A DNA stretch of 64,000 nucleotides from Xylocopa sonorina (lineage: Eukaryota; Arthropoda; Insecta; Hymenoptera; Apidae), in the NCBI RefSeq assembly GCF_050948175.1, contig NC_135198.1:13933501-13997500 (forward strand), given 5' to 3'. Positions 26,138 through 37,844 of the stretch are shown here, one piece after another. The position numbers and the translations under genes are program-made. Under the pieces are notes generated by a model that did no database searches, had not been told where the DNA came from, and saw only the letters and a program-made list of their open reading frames with translations. Position 1 is the stretch's first letter. Every line of letters starts with the position of its first letter.

Positions 26138-29100
26138 CCTCAACAATCGGCAAAAGTAACGTCACCCGCCGCTGCCATTCCGAAAGTAAAATCTTGCGAT
26201 CTGAAAAAAGAGAAAAAAAAACAGGCTGCTGACGGTTTAGAAACAATTACGAAAATAGAAATCGATTCCGGTAAAGTAGCAGAGAACAGCAAGCTTTTCG
26301 ATGGTTAATTAGCATATCTTGTTTGCCTCGTCATATCTTATTAATTATTTTCAAGTTAAATATGTTGATTTTATTTTTTTAGGCACAAAGAAGCATCTCA
26401 GGAAAGAAAACCGAAAATCGCCGGCATACATGGTAGATAGTTTAGGTCCCGCCCTTTTTTCAACACCAGATATTATTCGACGTGTCGTTGGCTCGAATGG
26501 GGATTCAAAAATTCAAGAAAATATTGTAACATCTGCCATTTCTACGACACCATCCGCAGTCGCTGCCTCTTCTGCAACTGGAACTCCTGCGCAAACGACG
26601 CATTCGTCGTCACTATCTACATCGATATCAACCACTTCCGGAGCATTGAATCGTTCAGGTTACTACATTTGCATGGATATACTCGAGAGTTATTACGCGT
26701 TCGTACTTATTGTTCATAATTTATGGTTAAAGATATCATTTCTACAACCTCGGATCGAATTGTACACGCAGAAGCTCCTGTCGCTACAGAGAAACGAGAT
26801 AATGGTAATTCTATGGTGCAGAACCACGATGTGGAATCTAAATCGGGTGTAAAATTCAATACATCAGAGGAGTTACAACCGGCTTTGGATTCAAGTAACA
26901 ACGGTTCAAGTAGCGACGGTACTGATTTCTTCTTTTTATTAAATTCTTACGTACATTCTAGGTGGTATAGAAGGCGAGGAACATTTACTGGCGACGTTAG
27001 AAATGGAGGCCAATAAACACGAAGAGGAATTACTTGCCGAGGCTTTGTTGTTACAAGAAGAACTCGGTGTTGACCTGACCGAACATGTATTATAAATTTT
27101 CGCTTTCCAATTCTTACTTTCTTAGAGTATACTATTCGCTTATACCTCCTTTTTTTTTCTTTCTTTTTTTAATATCGTAACATTCCGCACAGGCTGCACT
27201 TGTCGAACAGGGAGGAGGAGTAGCGCACGAAGCGTTAACCCCAAGTAATGTGCTTAGTCCTTCTTTAATCACGTCTGAACAAGAAAGCGCTAAATCATCA
27301 TTGGACGCCTCTGCGGCAATAGTTGTAACGACTACTCTGTCGAGTACGACAACGGTCATTGCGTCTACTAGTACGACTACAAATGCCACCAAAGAGACGG
27401 GGAAAAAATCTGCGAAAGACGATAAGGAACCCATTCAAATAATTCGTGGTGGTCGTGTAATAACACTACCTCCTATCGAAGCACCAGCTACCAGAAGTAA
27501 ACGATTACAAGTCAAGAATGAAGTTGTACAGAAACCACTTGAGTCCGGTAAACGTGTACAGAAACTCGGGTACGTAATTCGATAATTAGAATAGAATAAT
27601 AAATATAGAAAACACATCGTGGATGCGTATTACTTTTGGTACAATTCTCGCGGAAATTACATCCGGTACGATTTTTATCAACAGTTATAGTGTACAGAAG
27701 ATGCAACAAAGACCGCCACAGTCTATCAAACACGAGGTCTACGCGAATATAGATCGAGCTGGATCAAACGGAAATAATATTCGTGTTCGGGAAGGAGGAG
27801 GAGAAGAAGAACAGGAAGCAGAAGAGGAAGAGGAAGAAGAAGAAGAAGAAGAAGAAGACGGCGGCGCCGGCGGTGGCGGCGGCGGCGATGACGATGACGA
27901 CGACGACGACGACGAAGAAGATATGCGAGAGGAAGCTGCGGAAGGGGATGAGGAAGGGGGGCTACAAGAAAAAGATAGAAGGCCGATTGGGAGGGAGGAG
28001 GAAGAGGAGGAGCAGCAGGAAGAGGAGGAGGAGGAGGAGGAGGAGGAAGAGGAAGATAATTCCGATTCTGAAGACGATCCTGACAGGCTTTGGTGTATTT
28101 GCAAGCGACCGCATAATAACCGTTTCATGATTTGTTGTGACGTATGCGAAGATTGGTTTCATGGAAAATGCGTGCATGTCAGCAAAGCAATGGGTAAGCG
28201 GGACTGAGTGAACTACAATGAGGTACAACAGCTATCTATGTATAATTTGATATGTTGCTTTATCGTTCTTGCGTCTAGGACAACAAATGGAGGAGAAAGG
28301 AATAGAGTGGGTTTGTCCAAACTGTGCCAAGAAAAAAGACGAAGAGGTAAAAGCGAAGTTAAACATGCAGACCGCATCTGGTATAAAGCAGCGAATTCAA
28401 TCCGATATTCAACCTGATAATTCGAAAAGTCTTATTTCCATCAATCAAACTTCATTTGGTGGTGAAACGTCGCCTTTGATACATTCTGACTGTGACTATG
28501 GCAGCGTCCAATATTCTACCGGTATGCAATGTGTCGTTTGTAAAAAAGAGGCCAGAAACTCAAGCATTTATTGTTCGGATGCGTGTATACTCGCACACGC
28601 CCAAGAAACATTGACCAAGGACAAACCGATACCAGGGTCAACAGTCAGTCCGAAGGGTGCAAGGCCGTCACCATTCGATCACGCTTCAAAGATCAAGTCC
28701 GATGCTAGAGTAATCGTTTTTGAACGAAAGACGGGAAGAGTATTAACAGGTAAATTCTATGCATTTTTAACACTTCCTCTGCGGATGATGTCACGCGAGA
28801 ACAGCAGGCACCCTTTCATTTCACCCGGATAAACGATACAATTGACTGTAGTGCGTTCTCGGTCAATAGTGGTCATTTCGAATTGCGCGCATAGCTGGAT
28901 ATTTTTCGACAATTTGTTAGGACTGGAAACGCGCATCTGCAACTAAGCACATGTTATCTCCAAATTGGGTAATATTTCTGATGAGAAATATTCGTTTCGC
29001 AGAATATTACGTTAACGACATCGAGCTACTTTATTAGATCCTCATTTATTATCATAATGTATGTTTTCAAGGCTCTGACGCACCAACAAGATCAAATTTG

Positions 29101-32100
29101 CGTGCATGGTTAAAGGAACATCCTACGTTCGAAGTGATTGGGGCAAATAATCTCGGTGCGTTGCAATTAGGGAAAACGATTACCACTATCCAATCGCAAG
29201 TATCTGGTAAAGCAGTAAGTATATAAGCAGCCCTCCCTTCGATCATACGTGGTTCGTGTTTCTTTAAACATTTTCAACTGTACTTCAAGGGAAAATCTAC
29301 GTTACTATCATCACCTGGAAAAGGACAGAATCTCCCGAAGGTGACGTATGCAAAAATACCAGGTTCTAAACAAGTGATTTTAACGGCGGGAAATAAAAAG
29401 ATCACAGTAATCTCTAGCGGACAGCAACAGCAGCAACAGCATCAGCATCAGCATCAGCAACAGCAACAGCAACTACAACTACAACTACAGCAACAACAAC
29501 AACAACAAGAACAACAGAATCAGGTGTCAAGCGCAAAGTCAATACAAATCAAGCAAACACTATTGTCGCATTCAACAAACAAGAGTCCTTTACTATTGAA
29601 AAATACAACGGCGAAATTGATCGCTCAGCCGCAATCGAGACAACTGGTGGGCGCAGTGTCGCCGAAGCAAATGTCAAATGTAAAGAAACAAGAGTTGAAA
29701 CAGGTAGCAGGCTTGCAATCGAAACAGCAACAGATCAAGCCAAGTCCACCGAAGAAGCCCGAGACCGAACCGATAAGGTTAAACATACGGAAAACATTGG
29801 CAGAATTGTTGTCTAGCCGTATAAAAGAAACCGAGGATTTAAAGCTTACCGATGAGGAAATAGCCGATCTAGCCTACAACATCGAATTGGAGTTGTATAA
29901 ATATTTCAAGGACACCGGTGCAAAGTACAAAGCCAAGTATAGAAGCCTCGTATTTAACATAAAAGACACGAAGAACTTGACGTTGTTTAGAAAAATAGCC
30001 GACAGATCACTGACTCCGGATGCGGTTGTAAGACTAAGTCCTGATGAAATGGCTAGCCAAGAATTAGCCGAATGGCGTGAAAAAGAAACGAAGCATCAGT
30101 TAGAAATGATCAAGAAGAACGAGTTAGATTTAATGGCTCAGGCTAAATCCATCGTTGTTAAGACGCACAAAGGTGAACAAATAATCGAGAACGACGGTGG
30201 AATTGACCGCGTTGACCCGAAAACTCCCGTTCAGGATATCGTTACCGCGCTGAACAGTGCCGACAGTATAACATCGACCGTGGACGATACGGAGAAAGAT
30301 TCGGAGAGGACGAATGGCGACGAAAGGTTGAAAGCCAAGGAGGATGCGAAAAGATCGAGAAGTTTCGATTCGGATAAGAGAAGGAAGGAAAAAGAGAAGG
30401 ACAAAGACAGAGGTAGGGAGAAAGAGAAAGAAAGAGAGAAAGAAAGGGGGCGAGAGAAAGATGGTAGACCGCGTTCGAAGAACGGGACAAGCGACAGGCG
30501 TGGCAGAAGCACCAGTAGGAGTAGGCACAAGCACGGTAGGGACGACAGGGAACGCAGTAAAACCAGAGAAAAGAGCAGAGAAAGAAAGTGTCGCGATAAG
30601 GAGAGCAAGTGTGAAAGAGAGAAAGATCGTGAGAAAGAAAAGGAACGTGACCGGGAGAAAGATCGAGAACGATCTAGAGCCGGTGGGAATGAAAGGGATA
30701 AATCAAAGAGCCGTGAAAGTAGAAGCAGCAGAGAGAAGATCAAGCAAAAGGAGAGAGAGAGGGAACGCGAACGGCACAAGAATAACGAAAACGCTTTTAC
30801 CGGCGCGAGGAATCGTAACAGCGGGGGCTTCGCTCACGGCGAATCGAAGGATCTTGTTGATAATAGAAGGGAGGAGGAGAGAAAGAGAGAAATGGAAAAG
30901 AAAGAAGAACCGCCGGGTTCGACAGTGACGGGAACACCGACAGAGAAGTCGATCGAGGATCGATTATGGCGTCACATCGAGGACGAGGCGACTACCAACA
31001 CCATCGATGGAAATGACTCTGACGTGTCGGACAGGGAACCCTCTTCGACAGTAACGATTAAAACGCCGGACATCAACGACGACGTTGACAGGGAAAGAGA
31101 CCAAGAACCAACGGCCGTTGAAAACGAGACACCGAAAGGAGGATGGCAAACTGTCTGGAGAGGTTTCGTTAACATGGTAGACGTCGCAAAGTTCTTCATC
31201 ACCGCGCAAGAAGTCAGTGGTCACGCGAGAGATCTGATGGAAGATTTGCCAGACACGGTTGACGTTGTAGGCAGAATAAGCCACGAGACTGTTTGGGATT
31301 ACATTTCGAAGATGAAGAAGACCGGTTCGAAAGAGATACTGGTAATTCGGCTTACCGCGGCTAATGACGAAGAGAAGATCCCGTATATAACTCTGTACAG
31401 TTACTTGAATAGTAGAAGCCGACTTGGAGTCGTTGGAAATGTCTCGAAAAACATAAAGGACTTTTATATAATGCCATTTTCAAGTCAAAGCACAATACCT
31501 CAGGTTTTATTACCTTTGAATAGCCCCGGTTTCGAAGAACACAGACCGCATCTTCTTTTAGGAATTATCGTTCGTAACAAGAGGAAGCGGCTTGCCGGTG
31601 TAACTTCTTCGAGTGTGTCGATGAAATTGTCGAAAAAGGATGTCGATCGAAGTTACACGCCACCGTTGGTAGGTGGTTCGAAAGATAAACCTACCGGTGT
31701 CAATACGATCGCAGCTGGTACGGTCAGTTCAACGGCAACGCCAACGAGCATCACGGCCGCCTCCATGTCTCCCTCGGCAACCGCAACAAGTACATATCAC
31801 AAAATAACCGTAAGCGGAGGTACGATCGAATCGACGAAAGAAAAACATTCGATCACCCAAACGGCTCTTGATAGTTTGAACAGGGCGCATATAGGAATGT
31901 CGAGGGGTACGCTACTCGATACCGCGACCATATGTAAAATAGTTCCCGAATTATCCTCGAAGATCGACCTTACCTCTTCGCCTGGTAAAATAGCCCTCGA
32001 CGATGACGGCGACGAGCCTTACAGTCCCGGCCAGATGGACGAAGAAGAGATCGACATGGATTTACGAACATCCTCGTCCTCGACTTTGGCACCGACACCA

Positions 32101-32486
32101 ACGATACCCTCGTTATCGGACTCGGTGGGTGTCGATACTTGCCACACGATCGATGCCGGTATCATTTCCTCCAATAAAAATTCCAACGAGCTCCAACGAA
32201 AAATGGAAGAGTTGAATAGACAAATCGAAGAACAGAAGCAACAAATACAGAGTATAAGCTCCTCGTTTCTTGGTGAATCAACGCCTACTTTGCCGGTGAG
32301 AATTTTTAAACAACAATTTTTATCTTTTATACAATCGAATGTTATTGTTTTTCCTTTTGTCCTGTTGTAAATAAAATTGTTTTCGATCTATCCCACCTAG
32401 TGGTATCCTCCGCTTCCTATCTCTCATCGAGCTGCTTTTGAATTCTTACTTTTTGCGTTTCTTCTCCAGGGTAACGTTTATTTTAA

Positions 32487-32559
<73 letters not shown>

Positions 32560-33626
32560 ACTTTCACTCTCACTCCTACTCTCACTCTCACTCTCACACT
32601 CACTCTCACTCACTCTCTTTCCCTTTCGAGCGACGAGCGAACGCCGTGCCTATCCACATGCACACACGCATCCACATGGACATAAGTTTCTTAATAAATT
32701 TTATCTTTGAAATTTTGAATATCTAAGCTGTCCATCTTGATACGGTACAAACGCAAGTATCGTATAAATTTTTTTATTTTTTATGGTAATCGTTATTTGT
32801 CATAGCGAAAAATATATAAAAAAACTATTTTTTGCTGAAATGAAAAGTAGAAATCTATTCCTCTTTAATTCGTACCTTTCAGTTATGTTTTATTTATTTA
32901 TTTATTTTCAACGGCTATCTTGCCTAATCGTTTGATTCAGAGATATAAGAGAATGTGATTGGAAAAGGGGAAAGAGGAAGAGACGAATTTGAATTCTATT
33001 TTAATTGTCTTAAACAAATCGATCCATTCGTACGTGGATACCACGATTATCGAAAGAATTAAATCGAATAAGATTGAGAGAAAAGTGAGAAAATAAAGTG
33101 GTTGACCATGAAATTATCTCTATTCTTATTGATTTCAGGGTTTAGGGCTGGACCCACCGGTCAGTGACGAATGCGAGGAAGCTTATAGTCCTTCGGATTC
33201 AAGATCGTTTACACCACCACCACCTCCGGGTATTTCAAAGTTTACACAACCAATCCTTGAGAAAGTGTCAAATATAACGATACCGCCAAATTTGCAAGAG
33301 ATTTTAGCTAACGTCAAACGGCAAGAGAGCTCGAAGGTAGATCCATATCTACCATCTAAGCCGAGCGCTACCTTCTTAACTACTACCAACTCATCGATTT
33401 ACCAAAATTCAGAAAAATATTCCTCACCGCCGTCCGTGAAACTATCTGTAAGCGGATCAAGCAAACCGAATTCAGAGAAATGTTCGCACGAACTGTCAAC
33501 CAATCATCAAGAATCTGTTTCAAAGGAAAAAGAAAATAAGAGCACTTTAAGTACATTAAGCGATTTGGATTTGATCAGAAAAGCAGAAGAAGAGTTGGCT
33601 GCCGTCGCAGCTGCATCAGCCGCCGC

Positions 33627-33725
<99 letters not shown>

Positions 33726-34233
33726 GGCAGCAGTAGCGACAGCAGTAACAACAACAACAACAACACCACCAACAATAGCAGGAACCGTAACGAGCGAAAA
33801 TTCTACCATCCCAAGTCTGTCCACAACTACAGCTCTTCCAACGCTCATGGGAACTTCCTCACCATCGTTAATGCCAGTATCTGGAAATTTCTCAGGTGTA
33901 GCGTCAACAACGAATTCTTCTTCTCACGAAGCAACTCCAATCTACAAAAACCATTTTTCAGAACCGTTCAAGCGAAATATTGCCCCTGAACAACCGAAAC
34001 CACCAGGTCTCGAAGACGAGGATTTTCCCCCGTTCCCCTCCACGCCACCAAGTGTAGAAAATAATGCGTCGAAAACGATACCTTCTCGATCGAAATTCGT
34101 CCCTAAGAGTGGAATTGTGTTAAGCGTTAAACGAAAGATTAGCGATGACAGTGTAGCTTCTTGTACTCCGAACAAAGCATCGAGAGTAGTAAAGTCACGA
34201 TGGGGTCAAGGCCCTTCAGAGTCGGGTGATTAA
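23993..34233 (+). CDS. PHD/TFIIS-M/SPOC protein (PPS, DIDO1/PHF3 family)
   Basis: Nuclear transcription and RNA-processing factor. Drosophila PPS works with SNF and Sex-lethal in alternative splicing, and PHF3 SPOC binds the phosphorylated RNA polymerase II tail. Fifteen exons stay in phase (8,046 nt, about 2,681 aa): 23993-24119, 24200-24460, 24544-24806, 24886-25054, 25180-25491, 25578-26303, 26383-26658, 26733-26918, 26962-27086, 27193-27569, 27685-28193, 28279-28749, 29072-29214, 29290-32295, 33139-34233. Domains: AT-hook KPVGRPRKN near 218; poly-Gln near 546; Glu/Asp-rich 976-1060; PHD finger 1075-1126 (WCICKRP, CCDVCEDWFHGKC, WVCPNC); a second Cys cluster near 1193-1217 (CVVC, YCSDAC); Gln/His-rich 1361-1393; TFIIS central domain 1477-1590; Arg/Glu/Lys-rich 1662-1820; SPOC 1933-2082; coiled coil near 2290; Ala/Thr run near 2474-2525. 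The exon 9 donor (CAT|GTATTA) is weak, and reading through it stops at once. Confidence 0.93.
26085..26138 (+). repeat. Coding CAA/CAG repeat (poly-Gln)
   Basis: Inside PPS exon 6. The codons are almost all CAA, so the tract can expand by slippage, unlike an interrupted mix. The minus-strand frame of poly-Val is a shadow. Confidence 0.9.
27790..28062 (+). repeat. Coding GAA/GAG/GAC repeats (acidic tract)
   Basis: Three purine-rich blocks in PPS exon 11 encode Glu, Gly and Asp runs immediately before the PHD finger. The opposite strand reads as long Ser runs and another frame as Lys/Arg runs; neither is coding. Confidence 0.85.
32493..32555. repeat. (TC)n microsatellite in last PPS intron
   Basis: Long TC run followed by TCACTC variants in the intron between 32296 and 33138. 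It is pyrimidine-rich on the transcribed strand but about 580 bases from the acceptor, so it does not act as the polypyrimidine tract of that site. Confidence 0.9.
33616..33760 (+). repeat. Coding GCA/ACA repeats (poly-Ala/poly-Thr)
   Basis: Within PPS exon 15. Alternating GCA and ACA blocks encode Ala and Thr runs. The shared CA dinucleotide means one G-to-A change converts a block. Other frames give Leu or Val runs that are shadows. Confidence 0.9.
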
Positions 34234-34714
34234 CCGTGCTCGAGTAACCGATCTTTTACGACGACAATTTGAAAGTATCACATATTTCAAGAACCGATCG
34301 TCTATTTTGTATTACAAACATTTGCGATGTCATTGGGATAACGAGTGAAATCGAACTTGGAATTAGTTCGGTACAAAAACATTGTTCAATTATTTTTCGA
34401 ACAGAATTCGATGACTGATGGCAACTAAAAATGAAACAAGATAAAGGAATCATTCATTTCCGCGCGTTCGTTATATTTTCGTACCAAATCAACAATCTTT
34501 GGTATATTCCGTTTATCGTTGTTATTCAGTAAGGGTGTCCATTCACTTGTACTCGCGCACATACCGATAAGCACCGACCACTTTGATTCAATTATGTCCA
34601 TCATGGGTGTTTGTCGGCATTATGAACGATGGCCATTTAGATCAAATGCTCAGGTGAATACACATCTTAAAAGTCGATCCACGGAACGTCGATGTTTACA
34701 TAATTTTGCGGGCA

Positions 34715-34773
<59 letters not shown>

Positions 34774-36123
34774 ATTTCTTTGTCTCCCTCTTCCTCCTTC
34801 CCTCCCTGGTCCCGGTCTCTGTACACCGCCCAGTCCTATCCCCAGCACCCTGTACGTTAGTGTACGTATGCATAGTACTAAAAGAAGAGACAACATAAAT
34901 TTAAAAGGACTTGTATATATCGGAGCGATAAAAATGAAAGCCCGTATTCGCTCGCGTCGAGCCCTTTGCTACTACATGTATATAGTCTTACTGAAAATGC
35001 TGTAATATATTGTTTAAATTCTCTGAAAAGATTATGTAACACGATGCATAAGTGTTACGTGCGCTATTCATGTATATATAAGTTAGTTATAAGGATCTAC
35101 GAATGACCAATGACTTTATTTCTCTGATCAGCACATTTGTACATTTATTTGTGCGATAGTAATTCATAGTCCATGCATCATTCTAAGAGTTCGTGGATAC
35201 AGCACGATACCTTTAGCTTTGTAATATTTCATTCAGAAAATTAAACGTTCATGCAATGGTGTAATCGTAGATTCTTTGACACGCAAACCGTTAAATCGTT
35301 TAACGTATCATAAAATCTACTACGGTAACATAATGTTTTTTCATTCCGAATTTGAGATCAACGAAAGCTAACCAAAATACAGATCTCACTTCTTTCTCTC
35401 TCTCTCTCTCCCCCCCCCCCCCCCCCTCTCACTCCGCTCTGTTCCCCCTTTCTTTTTGTTACTCGCCTTGAATTTGTACACACGCGTTACAACAGTATTG
35501 CTGCGTTGTATAGTTAACGCATGTCAATACATTACCGGTATTATATCTCCTCGCAATTCAGTTTTAGCTTGCTCGCGCTGTTTCGTTTTTTTCACCAATG
35601 ATTTCGATTATATATACATATACATATATAAACTATATTAGAGATACGCTTTTAAATAACAGAACAACCCGGTCAAAGATCGAAGACCTCCTCTTAGACG
35701 TTACAATGATGACTATACATAAATACAGTTCACCTTTTATAAAGTATTGTCGAAAATATATGATTGAAACGAAGTTAGCATCGATCGATACACAATTGTA
35801 GAAACAATGTATGTGTTTGTAACAAAAAATGGAACTAGACGTTTTGATCGAAGGGTAGCCTGGTACAATTTTCACTGTTCGTAGATGAATTTTAATTATC
35901 GTTGCACAAATTCACTGTTCTTCTTATACGAACGAAAGAAATCCTTCCTACCGTTCAACCCTATTCGTTTTATATGAAACAATTAACGTTAAGTTTAAGT
36001 TTTGTACACACAGTTTTAAATAGTGTGACATAATAACAATTCATTGTATAATGACACTATTATTGTCATCTTAGTGTTATTTTTACTACCATCACCATCA
36101 TCATCATCATCATCATCATCAAC

Positions 36124-36157
<34 letters not shown>

Positions 36158-37200
36158 ACAACAACAACAACAACATTATTATTATCATCGCCGTTACCAT
36201 GATTCGATGTAATTTTATACGTCAATGCAAAATTGATTCATTTCGATATAAATACAATTATTTGTACGCAAATCTTTTCACCATTCTACAGTCAACTATT
36301 ATATATAAATTACTTAAATATGGTAAAAGAAAACCGTTCGATATTACGGTCTAATATATGCTTTGAAACGTCAAACGTCGATGGTCGAAGAAAACATGTA
36401 CCAATGTACCGCCCTCATATCGCAAATTAATTACTTGAAATAGGTTTGAAATTCTTTTTCGTTTTATAATGTTAAAAGCTGCACAAATTTTGCACATTGT
36501 TCTTCCGCAGTTGTTCACTTCTACGCAAATACACAAATACAGGTTTCATTTTATTTTATATTTTCGCCAATAAAGCACGACTTTAATTTCAAATTTGTGT
36601 ATTAGGATACGGATATTCTAATTGGTTATCGCTTACAACCATACAGGTACATTTTAATAATCCTATATAGAATGTCAACTTATAAACTTTAAATATATAA
36701 AAAATAAATTTCATTCAATATTTGTATTCGAACTGTGTTTAATTGAATAAAACAATAAGAAGTAAGAAAATAAAAAGAAAAACGTATTACTAGCAAGTTG
36801 AATGTATACGTATGTATTGTACATCAAAGACCTTCCCACCTATAATATTAGGTTTTCCGTGATGTCGACACGAATTCGAGTTGGTCGATCGGTAACAGAA
36901 CGACTACGTGTGTACGTTGCATTGTATAGTCAACGCCACAGAACCTCGTGTCATACCTCGGAACTTTTCTTCTCACTTATCTTTTGGACATGCAATGAAC
37001 TAAATGAACCTAGAAGAACAACCTCGTATAATTTAGCTCGCGCATTCCAAGCAACTAACTCCTCATGCGCATGCTCTTTCTACGGCACATCTTCCTTTTG
37101 CCAGCTACTTCCGGAACGAAGAGTCGTCCATTTTTTCGTACACGCGCAATGGATGAAGAGCCATTTTGTTTGAGGGAGCAACGTGGCAGCCGGCATTCCC
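34234..37200. other. PPS 3' region and RPN2 upstream region, no further gene
   Basis: Contains a TC run at about 34718-34768, a TC/poly-C patch at 35394-35428 and a CAT/CAA compound array at 36090-36177. AATAAA-like signals occur near 36690 and 36746. A 123-codon frame at 36802-37173 has no recognisable content. The far right end is probably the RPN2 promoter; no TATA box is evident. Confidence 0.5.
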
Positions 37201-37458
37201 GGTATTCTCGTCACAATGAATACGCGTGAGTATTATTTAATGATATTCCGTTTGCGAATTTTCTTCACGGTCGTTCATAGATATGGCTATTCATAGCCAT
37301 TTATATTTTGGCTATTGTTTTTCTTTGTCCCGAATATTACGTTCGACTACATTCGCTACACTTTCTTCAAACTGCTTGTACCACTAATATTAACTACTTT
37401 ATGTTTATTGTCGCGTTCTAAATATTCTTATGTATACTTTTCATTAAGTATTGCCAGT

Positions 37459-37767
37459 ATGACTCGATTTAAATTTACGTTCCTCTATTTTATTACAGTT
37501 TTAGCGTTATTAATTACTGCTATTACCACGACTATTCATGTCTCAGCCACCGAAATATTACAGTCAACAAATTCCTATTTAACAATGGGGGATAGAGTAC
37601 ATTTAAAAAAGATGCTGGAACCAGGATTAACATCGAACGATGTCGCATTCGTATATTATGCCGTTCATGGATACACATATCTCGGTGAAACTTTATCAAA
37701 CAAACGGGTGAGAGGCTCAAATATTAACGGAACATAATAGAAAACCGTTTCGTATATAATACGCATA

Positions 37768-37844
<77 letters not shown>

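Noticed and set aside
27739..28228. Poly-Ser minus-strand and poly-Lys/Arg plus-strand frames
   Set aside because: Shadows of the acidic repeats in PPS exon 11.
30130..30928. Ser/Leu-rich minus-strand and Arg/Lys-rich plus-strand frames
   Set aside because: Shadows of the Arg/Glu/Lys-rich part of PPS exon 14.
36802..37173. 123-codon frame upstream of RPN2
   Set aside because: No recognisable domain, no signal peptide, overlaps the likely RPN2 promoter, composition like the intergenic background.
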